Shown here piece by piece: positions 28,652 to 36,411 of a stretch of 42,418 nt of DNA. How positions within the stretch are numbered: position 1 is the first letter of the stretch; each line of letters opens with the position of its first letter. This DNA comes from Porticoccaceae bacterium (GTDB lineage Bacteria; Pseudomonadota; Gammaproteobacteria; Pseudomonadales; Porticoccaceae), in contig JAPKEJ010000016.1 in the NCBI GenBank assembly GCA_028822155.1, positions 1-42,418 on the forward strand, written 5' to 3'. The translations under genes and the position numbers were made by a program. Below the pieces are notes generated by a model. That model ran no database searches. It was not told the origin of the DNA and saw only the letters and a list, made by a program, of their open reading frames with translations.

Positions 28652-29977
28652 TTGTACCCCCCCTCAGAAATAAACACCTATCCACCCCAAAAACAGGCGC
28701 GCAATGCCGTATTGATTCTTACACTGGCAAATATCCTAGCCTTTATTGATCGCCAAATACCTGCAATGTTAGTTGAGCCAATTAAACAGGATTTTGGTCT
28801 TTCAGATTCTCAAATTGCTCTTTTGGGCGGGGCAGCCTTCTCGTTATTCTACGCATTAATGGCGCTTCCCATCGGCTATGCGGTAGATCATATGAAAAGA
28901 ACAAGAGTGCTGGGTACTGGTATCTTTCTTTGGTCTTTTATGACGGTATCAGCAATATTTACCAATACATTTTCTCAACTATTTGGCGCACGTATAGGTG
29001 TCGCAGTAGGCGAGGCGGTTGTAGCCCCAACCACCGTGTCTCTTATAGGTGATTATTATCCTCCAAATAAACGCGGCACCCCCATGGCGATCATTACTTC
29101 TGGTGTCTACTTAGGGATAGGTATCAGCCTACTGGGTGGAGGCTATTTAATTGACTACTTAACCGAGATCGGCGGTATAACATTGCCTGTGATCGGATAT
29201 ATTAAACCCTGGCAAGCCGTATTTATGATCGCAGGTGCACCTGGATTATTTCTTGCGGCTGCGGCTTTCTCTTTTACGGAGCCTGCGCGAAGTCATGCGG
29301 GACAAACCACAGAATCACAACAGACTAAAAAGGCAATCATTACCCACCTCAGCAATCACAAGGCTACCTTAGCTCCGATGTTTGCAGGGTTCATTTTTAT
29401 GTCCATGATCTTTTACTCGTTCTCCTTTTGGGGCCCGACTATGATGCTACGGACATTTGACTTAACCCTAACGGAAGTAGGCGCGACGTTGGGTATTGTG
29501 ACAATCTTATGCTCAATCGCGGGTACTTTTTTAGCCGGATTTACAGTGGACTGGTTAAGCGCCAGAGGCTACAAGGATGCGCCAGTACGCGCAGCAATCT
29601 ATGCTAGCCTGCTGGCATTGCCAATGATCTTTCTGGCGCCTCTTATGCCCTCAGCATTTCTCTCATGGTGTTTGATAGGACTGTATCTTATGTTTATTAG
29701 CGCCTATGCAACCCTGGGCTTGCTAGCGGTGGGTGGTGTAGCAGCACCCAACGTAAGAGGTCAGTTAACGGCAGTATTTGCGTTATTTATGATGATATTT
29801 GGATTGACACTAGGGCCTCAGTTAACGGCCTTTATAACCGATTTTATACTTGCCGATGCCAGCTCATTGAATTGGTCCATTTCGCTCACGGGCGGTCTAA
29901 CACTTCCCATTGCCGCATGGCTTTTTAAAATATCTTTACCTCATTACAAGGCATCGGTAGAGCGACTGGATAAATAG
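28652..29977 (+). CDS. Spinster-type MFS transporter
   Basis: A 441-residue major facilitator with about 12 membrane helices in two halves and a hydrophilic middle loop (about 205-235). The N-terminal LANILAFIDRQIPAML and the GYAVDHMKRTRVLG loop between helices 2 and 3 are typical of the spinster-like group, often found next to genes for breakdown of aromatic or hydrophobic compounds. The start is TTG at 28652, with GGGAGA 7 bases upstream; the next Met is too far in. It ends one base from the end of the convergent dehydrogenase. Likely role: import or export of a cluster substrate. Confidence 0.82.
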   Translation: MYPPSEINTYPPQKQARNAVLILTLANILAFIDRQIPAMLVEPIKQDFGLSDSQIALLGGAAFSLFYALMALPIGYAVDHMKRTRVLGTGIFLWSFMTVSAIFTNTFSQLFGARIGVAVGEAVVAPTTVSLIGDYYPPNKRGTPMAIITSGVYLGIGISLLGGGYLIDYLTEIGGITLPVIGYIKPWQAVFMIAGAPGLFLAAAAFSFTEPARSHAGQTTESQQTKKAIITHLSNHKATLAPMFAGFIFMSMIFYSFSFWGPTMMLRTFDLTLTEVGATLGIVTILCSIAGTFLAGFTVDWLSARGYKDAPVRAAIYASLLALPMIFLAPLMPSAFLSWCLIGLYLMFISAYATLGLLAVGGVAAPNVRGQLTAVFALFMMIFGLTLGPQLTAFITDFILADASSLNWSISLTGGLTLPIAAWLFKISLPHYKASVERLDK

Positions 29978-29978
29978 C

Positions 29979-31358
29979 TTATTCGAAGACACGGCCTCGA
30001 TTGAGAATGGCCTTGGGGTCCATAGCAACTTTTAAAGTCTTCATTAACGCGATTTCGGCAGCACTTCTCGATAACGGGAGATAATCGCGTTTCAAAACAC
30101 CTACACCATGTTCTGCCGTGATGGCTCCAGAATATTCGCCAATCAACTGCATAATGTCATGACTTATCTTAGTCTTATCTTCCTCGCGGCCAGTATAGGC
30201 GCAGATATGCATATTGTTATCACCAATATGACCAAATAGTAAAACTGAAATACCTGGGTATTTAGCTTTTAATCGCCGCTCAAGGTCAGTGGCAAATAAA
30301 CCAATATCTGCAACAGGGAGACTGACATCTTGGTTGGATACCGGACCTAGCACTTGAAATAGTTCCCCAATACCATCGCGTATCTGCCAAAATTTCTCTG
30401 CATCTTGGTAGGATTTAGCAATAACTGCGTCCTGTAAAACCCCTAACTCCAACTGTTTATACAACACGGCCTCGAATCGATCTGCTCCCAACTGTTGATC
30501 ATTGTCGAGGTATTCCACCAATAAATAAAATGGAAATTGGCCCTCTAAAGGACTCGACAATGCAGGAATTACCTCTAGTACCTTTTCGTAATAGTTATCC
30601 CACATGAGCTCAAAACCGGTCAGCCCGGGGCCGAGACTACGCTTAAGTTGAACTAATAATTTAATAACTGATGAATAGTCCGCCACTGCACAGAGTGCGG
30701 TATGAGTACTACGAGCTTTCGGCTGCAGCTGCAATACGACGCGAGTTACAATGCCCAAGGTCCCCTCTGAGCCAATAAAAAGATGTTTAAGGTCGTAACC
30801 CGAATTGTTTTTGACTAATGTGTTCATGGCATTAATCTGGGTGCCGTCGGCCAAGACAGCCTCCAAACCTAAAACCAGCGCGCGAGTCATGCCATAGCGA
30901 ATGACTTCAGTGCCCCCCGCGTTGGTAGATACATTTCCACCGATTTGACAACTCCCTCGAGCGCCTAAATCTAACGGCAACGAGAGATTATGATCATCCG
31001 CTGCGTCTTGTAAAACCTGCAACGGTGTTCCCGCTAGTGCAGTCAATGTCATCCCAGAAGGATCGATAGTTTCTATTCCCCGCATTCTCTCAAGAGAAAT
31101 TGCTAATTCTCCGGCTAGAGGAGTTGCACCGCCAGCCAGGCCGGTCAAACCACCCTGAATGACGACGGGCTGGTCATATTCAAAACACAGGGCCATTATC
31201 TCAGAGAGTTGATCTGTTGTTTTGGGCTTTAATAAAACAGATGGCGCACAGGGATCTGCGCCACTCCAGTCTGCATGATATTTTTCACTAATATCCTCAC
31301 CAAGGGAGAGGCTTGGACGGTCTAAAATCGCTGAGAGTTTGTCAATTAAATTACTCAT
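29979..31358 (-). CDS. FAD-dependent D-2-hydroxyacid dehydrogenase, copy 2
   Basis: Same length (459) and family as the gene at 25220-26599; by eye roughly three quarters of residues are identical and no gap is needed. The FAD-binding glycine-rich stretches and GHIGDNNMH, EHGVGVLKRDYL are all kept, so both should be active. Differences concentrate in the C-terminal half around the substrate pocket, and near the end copy 2 has NRGR where copy 1 has the usual NPGR. It is the last gene of the minus-strand row cupin-Dabb-dehydrogenase, 141 bases after the Dabb gene. The gap holds no feature that I recognise. Confidence 0.85.
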   Translation of the reverse strand: MSNLIDKLSAILDRPSLSLGEDISEKYHADWSGADPCAPSVLLKPKTTDQLSEIMALCFEYDQPVVIQGGLTGLAGGATPLAGELAISLERMRGIETIDPSGMTLTALAGTPLQVLQDAADDHNLSLPLDLGARGSCQIGGNVSTNAGGTEVIRYGMTRALVLGLEAVLADGTQINAMNTLVKNNSGYDLKHLFIGSEGTLGIVTRVVLQLQPKARSTHTALCAVADYSSVIKLLVQLKRSLGPGLTGFELMWDNYYEKVLEVIPALSSPLEGQFPFYLLVEYLDNDQQLGADRFEAVLYKQLELGVLQDAVIAKSYQDAEKFWQIRDGIGELFQVLGPVSNQDVSLPVADIGLFATDLERRLKAKYPGISVLLFGHIGDNNMHICAYTGREEDKTKISHDIMQLIGEYSGAITAEHGVGVLKRDYLPLSRSAAEIALMKTLKVAMDPKAILNRGRVFE

Positions 31359-31499
31359 GAAATCTTCACTTTAAATCAATTAAAATATATCAAGGCCCAA
31401 AACCTTAGCGGCCGCTATTAAACAGCCTGCCGTTTCATCGTGTAACTGTTGTTGTTAGTCTTTATCGATAAGGGTTGTGGGTTTGCCATAAAACATCAG

Positions 31500-31790
31500 T
31501 TAACACTCAAAATCCATGGCCAGAATATCAGCATTCTTAACCAGCTTTTTACCAACAGCTACATGCGCAGGATGACTAATATAAGCTTGGAGAGCCCGTT
31601 GATCGGCCACCGTCACTATAATGCCGTGAGTAAAGCCATCAGCGCGATCAGTTATATTTATGCCACTATTAACACTTTGTATCTCTGAAATAACGTTTGC
31701 CAAACTGCAGACTTCGTCTAGCAGAACTTGCATCTGTTGTTGACTGCAATAATCTTTTTTCTTTAACCACACTATATGTTGAAGGGGCAT
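31500..31790 (-). CDS. Dabb (stress-responsive A/B barrel) domain protein
   Basis: A 96-residue single-domain protein with the Dabb ferredoxin-like pattern: the N-terminal QHIVWLKKK strand, a helix (about 15-30), VNSGINITDRADGFTHGIIVTV and the C-terminal YISHPAHVAVGKKL, where the conserved His-Pro-x-His lies. Dabb proteins dimerize into a barrel; some are cyclases or decarboxylating enzymes, others lack a known activity. The ATG at 31790 with GAGAG upstream is preferred over a TTG four codons earlier. It lies between the cupin gene and dehydrogenase copy 2. Confidence 0.75.
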   Translation of the reverse strand: MPLQHIVWLKKKDYCSQQQMQVLLDEVCSLANVISEIQSVNSGINITDRADGFTHGIIVTVADQRALQAYISHPAHVAVGKKLVKNADILAMDFEC

Positions 31791-31815
31791 AAGGTCTCTC
31801 AAGCACTACTAAACG

Positions 31816-31852
31816 TAAAAATTAAAGCCGCCGCTAATTATTAACGGCGGCT
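31816..31852 (-). terminator. Terminator between cupin and Dabb genes
   Basis: A perfect 8-bp stem AGCCGCCG/CGGCGGCT with an 11-base loop is followed on the minus strand by TTAATTTTTA. It lies in the 116-base gap after the cupin gene and should reduce expression of the two genes behind it. Confidence 0.6.
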
Positions 31853-31906
31853 AGTGGTGGCCCACACAAGATAGTCTCGATTGTTAAAAGCCAAACATGC
31901 CTTGGC

Positions 31907-32992
31907 TTAGGCCTGCACCTTTAACATAGTGGACGCCAATAGCGTTGTATCATTGGGATTCGCACTAGGAATTAACTCCACGCCAAAGGCTGCTGCCAGC
32001 TCTTTATACTCTATCCATGAGAGCACGGCAGAGACAGGCGTGCCTTTCCCTTCATCAAAAATAAGCGGGCCGTAGACATTGGCTGTATAAATCAAATCTT
32101 CATCGGTCACCCGTTGAGTGGCATCGTGACGAGCGCCTGATGGCTCAAAAAACCATACGCCTGGGCCATAACCCTCTGGAGGCCCAGCGCGATAACCAAT
32201 GTGTCCATTAAGAACAAGAAAATCACTAGAACCAATGTGGGTGTGCCCCGACGCAACTCCATTCTGTCGCACAATCAACGAGATATAACCATTGTCTTCA
32301 CTAACACGCAGAATTTTCAAGCCTATATCGGGTAGGTCTGGGAGAATTACCCAGGGCACCTGTCTAGTGTCTACGAAGTGCGGATGATTGAAGCCACCAG
32401 TACCTGCAGCTTCACTCTCCACAGAGTCAACCAATTTTTGCCCATTTGTACCTGTAATAGCCAGCGGCTCAGGACTATTTTTTAGTTCTTCTGGTCGATC
32501 CTGTATGCAAGCTGATAGTGTACTAGGCACCAAGGTCACACCATATTGTCGAGCCAAACGCATAATATCAAGACTAGTTAGAATACTTGCTATCGATTGC
32601 TGGTCATCTAAAAAAGCGACAGCGCCATAAAAATTCGCAAGAAACTCCGACTCCTCATCCGCACGCATTTCCGCAACCTTTGAGTTTGCTGAAATATAGC
32701 CCCAGGTGCCTGGTATCAAACGACTTTCCTGATCATCCTGCCTATAGGTAATTTGGCCCGATAATAATGTTAGATCCATACCACTTAAATAAACCGCAGC
32801 TGGCATTTTTGATCCAGCATCGAGTTTTACGATAACTGAATAGGAACCCGTTTCGGCACTCGCTCTCATGGTCTTTAAAGACATGCCAGGCACTTCTTTG
32901 ATCGCGATCCATGGCAACAGGTTGGTATCGACACCACCTTCTATGCCGGTAGGGTTATAATCTGGATTAAATTGCTCTGTAACTTGACTCAT
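31907..32992 (-). CDS. Tandem cupin protein, 2,4'-dihydroxyacetophenone dioxygenase-like
   Basis: A 361-residue protein made of two similar cupin (ChrR-like) domains, each starting with a VDT..PWI/V..K segment (21-32 and 207-217). In the second domain the three-His metal site can be seen: H250-T-H252 and H289 in SGARHDATQ. In the first domain the matching positions read GSKMPAAVY (60-68) and SKVAEM, with no His, so it probably does not bind metal. The family includes 2,4'-dihydroxyacetophenone dioxygenase, which cleaves a C-C bond. The ATG at 32992 with GAGGGA is chosen. It has its own promoter and a dyad operator upstream. Confidence 0.7.
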   Translation of the reverse strand: MSQVTEQFNPDYNPTGIEGGVDTNLLPWIAIKEVPGMSLKTMRASAETGSYSVIVKLDAGSKMPAAVYLSGMDLTLLSGQITYRQDDQESRLIPGTWGYISANSKVAEMRADEESEFLANFYGAVAFLDDQQSIASILTSLDIMRLARQYGVTLVPSTLSACIQDRPEELKNSPEPLAITGTNGQKLVDSVESEAAGTGGFNHPHFVDTRQVPWVILPDLPDIGLKILRVSEDNGYISLIVRQNGVASGHTHIGSSDFLVLNGHIGYRAGPPEGYGPGVWFFEPSGARHDATQRVTDEDLIYTANVYGPLIFDEGKGTPVSAVLSWIEYKELAAAFGVELIPSANPNDTTLLASTMLKVQA

Positions 32993-33021
32993 GGGTTCCC
33001 TCGCGTAGTTGTTTCTTATTG

Positions 33022-33050
33022 ATAATATTTCCACTAAAAATTTAAACTAA
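33022..33050 (-). promoter_or_regulatory. Candidate promoter of the cupin gene
   Basis: On the minus strand TTAGTT (33050-33045), 17 bases, TATTAT (33027-33022), about 30 bases before the cupin ATG. The dyad operator lies just upstream of the -35 element. Confidence 0.5.
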
Positions 33051-33062
33051 CACTAGTCGCTA

Positions 33063-33086
33063 TAGGTAGTAGATGAGTACTACCTA
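33063..33086. promoter_or_regulatory. Dyad operator, site A (GTAGTA-N6-TACTAC)
   Basis: TAGGTAGTA (33063-33071), six bases, TACTACCTA (33078-33086): a perfect 24-bp palindrome with 9-bp arms. It lies 13 bases upstream of the -35 of the cupin promoter. The same core recurs at 39765 and 40357. Confidence 0.65.
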
Positions 33087-33171
33087 AAGTGCTTTTTATG
33101 CTGAGGATACAAACCTCTACTTTTAAAAAATTAGCCCTTAAATTTCTCTCATGAACGGTCCCTGCATCTCA

Positions 33172-33693
33172 TCAGTTGCCAACCACTGCGCTGGTAATAA
33201 TATTAGAGGTCCCCTCTGCAGATAGTACCTCTATCCAATAACCATCGGGATCCTTTATAAATGCTAATCCCTTCATTGCGCCATCGTCTGGCCGCTTAAC
33301 GTACTCTACACCTAGTTCATCGAAGCGCTCACAGGCGGCGTAAACATCCGGCACCGTGATACCAATATGTCCAAACCCCTTAGGTTCTTCATTGCCCGAA
33401 TGATAACCACCAAAATCATTATCTGCTTCAGTGCCCCAATTATGCGTCAGCTCGATGGTACCTATCTGATTGAACACCCAAACAACCTTAGCCGGCCCGG
33501 CTGCTGGTGGCTCGCCAACCAGCCCGTTCTCGTAAGCGAGAAAATAGAGTGAAAACTCCATGCTGTCGAAGTCATAACGATCGAGCAAGGTCATCCCTAG
33601 TACATCGCGATAAAAAGGAATTGAAACCGCCGGATCTTTGATCCGCAGCATCGTTTGGGTTAGCTTGTAATCTTGCGTATTGGTATTGGTCAT
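33172..33693 (-). CDS. gloA: Lactoylglutathione lyase (glyoxalase I)
   Basis: A 173-residue VOC-fold enzyme of the longer glyoxalase I type found in Pseudomonas and eukaryotes. It isomerizes the methylglyoxal-glutathione hemithioacetal to S-lactoylglutathione. The four predicted metal ligands are Gln13 (TQTMLRIKD), Glu81 (ELTHNWGTE), His109 (GFGHIG) and Glu155 (DGYWIEVL), and the glutathione contact FIKDPDG is present. A Gln first ligand is as in the human enzyme. It may be a housekeeping detoxifier or deal with a reactive aldehyde made by the pathway. No strong ribosome site is visible. Confidence 0.85.
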   Translation of the reverse strand: MTNTNTQDYKLTQTMLRIKDPAVSIPFYRDVLGMTLLDRYDFDSMEFSLYFLAYENGLVGEPPAAGPAKVVWVFNQIGTIELTHNWGTEADNDFGGYHSGNEEPKGFGHIGITVPDVYAACERFDELGVEYVKRPDDGAMKGLAFIKDPDGYWIEVLSAEGTSNIITSAVVGN

Positions 33694-33799
33694 TATTTAA
33701 GGCCACTCATTATTATTACTCCAAATATGCCGTGTTAGAGATTGATCAAGTAACACAACATAACCTTTTACAACTAGCGATGATACGCAGTGCTATTAA

Positions 33800-34540
33800 C
33801 TACTCTCGAGGAAGATGCGCAAACACACTGTTCGTTACGCCTCCATCAACAACCATTTCATTGCCTGTTATGTATTTAGCCGCTTCAGAATCTAAAAATA
33901 ACACCGCATTGGTGATATCACTAGCATCCCCCAATGAACGCAATGGCACTCCACTACTGCGCTTCTCTCGTACTTTTGGGTCTTCAAAGAAGGGTTTTGA
34001 CATTCCTGCATCGATAAATCCAGGGGCTATAGAGTTGACTCGAATGCCCAGGGGACCCCATTCAATTGACATTAATTGAGTCAAAGAATGCAGTGCGGCC
34101 TTGGTAGCCGCATATAGCCCGACCCCTGGTGCGGGATGGACTCCATTGACTGACGTTATGTTAATAATATGTCCCGACCCCCTAGTAATCATGCCCTTAA
34201 CAGCAACTCGCGAGCATAGACATGGGCCAAGTAGATTCGTTTCTATCACCTGGGTGTAATCTGAGACAGCCTGCTCATGCAGCGGGCCGATGCGAACAAT
34301 CCCAGCATTGTTGATCAACAGATCGGGAGCCTCACCGAACGCTGTAAAGGCTGCTTCGACCGCATCATTATCACTAACACTGGCAATTAGTGGTATTGCA
34401 TTACCAAGCCGACTGGCGGTCGCTTCAGTTTGCCGCTTATCCAGGTCCATAATACCGACTTGATAGCCAGCTTTGACTAAGGCAGCGGCCATATCCGCCC
34501 CCAAACCTGTGGCGCCGCCGGTTACAATCGCTCGTCTCAT
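33800..34540 (-). CDS. Short-chain dehydrogenase/reductase, classical type
   Basis: A 246-residue SDR with all canonical elements: the cofactor loop TGGATGLG (7-14), an acidic Asp32 after the second strand that favours NAD, NNAG (77-80), Asn102, and the catalytic Ser130, Tyr143 and Lys147 (YAATK). DGGVT is near the C-terminus. It should oxidize an alcohol or reduce a ketone in the pathway. GAGGAG precedes the ATG and the gene follows the ACMSD-like gene after 28 bases on the same strand, so it is part of that operon. Confidence 0.85.
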   Translation of the reverse strand: MRRAIVTGGATGLGADMAAALVKAGYQVGIMDLDKRQTEATASRLGNAIPLIASVSDNDAVEAAFTAFGEAPDLLINNAGIVRIGPLHEQAVSDYTQVIETNLLGPCLCSRVAVKGMITRGSGHIINITSVNGVHPAPGVGLYAATKAALHSLTQLMSIEWGPLGIRVNSIAPGFIDAGMSKPFFEDPKVREKRSSGVPLRSLGDASDITNAVLFLDSEAAKYITGNEMVVDGGVTNSVFAHLPRE

Positions 34541-34568
34541 AAAACTACTCCTCGGGCTCTGATTTCAC

Positions 34569-35573
34569 TCATTGGTTGATACGCAATAAACGTCTGGCAT
34601 TGTCGGCAAGTAACTTCAACCAGGCAGTATCACTACCCAAATTGTGCTGATCCCAGCCAGCAAAATTAGTACCTAAAAGAAGATGGTCGGTGCCCAGTAC
34701 ATTGACCGCAAAATCCAGTACCCGCGGATCATGAACATGATTATCAAACCATAATTTTGATAAATAGGCTTCGAAGGCACCGTCTTTACGCAACGCTTCG
34801 CTAGCCCAAGGGCGGCGCATTCCAGCCTCATTGAGTCTGCCTATTAACATAGGAATGGCGCCGCCAGCATGACTAAAGCAAATATCTAAATTTGGATGCC
34901 TTTCCAATACACCGCCATAGATAAGGGTGGCTATAGCAAGTGTCTCTTGGGAGGCAAAGCCCGTTAATATATCCAAGTCATACTGAGTTAAATTAGGGTC
35001 GCCTTTGGGCCCATCAAGACCAGCTGGGGCAGGATGAATAAAGAGTGGTACATCGAGCGCAACTAATTTTTCATAGAATGGATCTAGATCTGAACTGTCC
35101 AGATGGTGCCCAATATCAGTTCCTATATAGGCGCCGATTAGGCCCAATTCCATTACGGCTCGCTCTAATTCATCGCAGGCTGCGGCAATATCCTGCATGG
35201 GCAACGCAGCTAAACCGCGAAAGCGATCAGGATAGGCTTTGATGCGGGATTGCAGTGCATTATTGTGCTGCTGGCAAAAGTTAATGGCATCGCTAGCTTC
35301 GATAAAATGAAAGTAACTCAATGGATTTGGCGACAAAATTTGGCAATCTATTCCAGCTAAGTCCATTCCCCTTAGTCGAATCTCCATATCCATAAAAGCA
35401 CTGTTCTCATACTTCACACCATGCAAGTAATAATCTCCAACGCGGAACCAGGGCTTGTTATTCTCATCGCAACCAATTTCAGGACCAAACTCACCCGCCT
35501 GATGCATGCTCTCGACTAGCACGATATGTGCGTGCACATCGATAGTTTTGGCATTGTTCATTGTGATAGTCAC
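34569..35573 (-). CDS. Amidohydrolase-2 family protein, ACMSD-like
   Basis: A 334-residue TIM barrel related to aminocarboxymuconate-semialdehyde decarboxylase and gamma-resorcylate decarboxylase, enzymes that remove a carboxylate or hydrolyse C-C bonds of ring-derived acids. Predicted metal and catalytic residues: His14 and His16 (DVHAH), His180 (LFIHPAP), His235 (FSHAGG). The barrel-end position usually held by Asp (GTD) is Asn303 here (GTNFAGWD). The start is GTG at 35573, with AGGAG five bases upstream overlapping the stop of the preceding SDR gene; an in-frame ATG four codons later lacks a site. The gap to that SDR is 8 bases. Confidence 0.78.
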   Translation of the reverse strand: MTITMNNAKTIDVHAHIVLVESMHQAGEFGPEIGCDENNKPWFRVGDYYLHGVKYENSAFMDMEIRLRGMDLAGIDCQILSPNPLSYFHFIEASDAINFCQQHNNALQSRIKAYPDRFRGLAALPMQDIAAACDELERAVMELGLIGAYIGTDIGHHLDSSDLDPFYEKLVALDVPLFIHPAPAGLDGPKGDPNLTQYDLDILTGFASQETLAIATLIYGGVLERHPNLDICFSHAGGAIPMLIGRLNEAGMRRPWASEALRKDGAFEAYLSKLWFDNHVHDPRVLDFAVNVLGTDHLLLGTNFAGWDQHNLGSDTAWLKLLADNARRLLRINQ

Positions 35574-35581
35574 GACGTCTC

Positions 35582-36370
35582 CTAAACCGTTTGCGCGCAG
35601 CCGCCATCGACTGGTATAGCAGCACCAGTAATATAACTAGCTGCCGGTGAGGCAAGAAAAAGAGCCACTGCAGCTATTTCTTCTGGCTGGGCCAAACGCT
35701 GCAGAGGTATTTTTGAGATGATTTGGTTGGCAAGCTCTCGCGGATCTACACCCTGTGCATCAGCGCGCACCTCAAGTAATTGATCAACACGCTGAGTCTG
35801 CGTCCAGCCTGTGCAGATGGTATTAACCAAGATATTGTATTGTCCAACTTCATTAGACAAGGTCTTAGCCCACCCCAGTGCAGCAAGACGCAGACTGTTG
35901 GATAACAGCATAGAGTCCATTGGCTGTTTTACCGAATATGATGACAAATTAATGATTCGACCACCGCCGGAGGCTTTCATACCCGGCAAGACTAGGTTAG
36001 TCAGGCGAACCGCAGAACGTAAGGTTAAATCAAATGCGGCGCCCCACTGCTCATCATTGATACTGTCATGATTGCCTGATGGTGGCCCACCAGCATTATT
36101 AATCAACACATCGACCGTACCCCATTGGCCGAGAAGGTCATCCATCATATTACCAATATCTGCCGCCACACTGAGATCGGCAACAAATGCTAGTACCGGC
36201 TTACCCGTCTTAGCTTCAATTTCCTGCTGAGCCTCTTTTAATTGTTCTTCTCCGCGCGCACAGATGGCAACCTGCGCACCAGCCAGTTGAAAGGCACACG
36301 CTGTTGCCTTACCAATACCACTACTGGCAGCACTCACTAAAACCCTTTGTGTCGATGTGTCGGTGCTCAT
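35582..36370 (-). CDS. SDR-family protein lacking the YxxxK catalytic pair
   Basis: A 262-residue protein with a Rossmann fold of SDR type: ASSGIG (15-20), NNAGGPP (91-97), NLSS (141-144) and DGG near the end. Counting from Ser144, the usual catalytic Tyr position is Ser157 and the Lys position is Arg161 (SNSLR). This variant, with NNAGGPP and SNxxR, forms a recognized subgroup related to beta-ketoacyl-ACP reductases but without the canonical residues; its reaction is not established. It lies between two hydrolase genes, 8 bases from the next gene downstream and 41 bases after the previous one. Confidence 0.8.
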   Translation of the reverse strand: MSTDTSTQRVLVSAASSGIGKATACAFQLAGAQVAICARGEEQLKEAQQEIEAKTGKPVLAFVADLSVAADIGNMMDDLLGQWGTVDVLINNAGGPPSGNHDSINDEQWGAAFDLTLRSAVRLTNLVLPGMKASGGGRIINLSSYSVKQPMDSMLLSNSLRLAALGWAKTLSNEVGQYNILVNTICTGWTQTQRVDQLLEVRADAQGVDPRELANQIISKIPLQRLAQPEEIAAVALFLASPAASYITGAAIPVDGGCAQTV

Positions 36371-36411
36371 AGGTTACTCTCTCGATTGGGTCACAGACCC
36401 GCGGTAATCCT

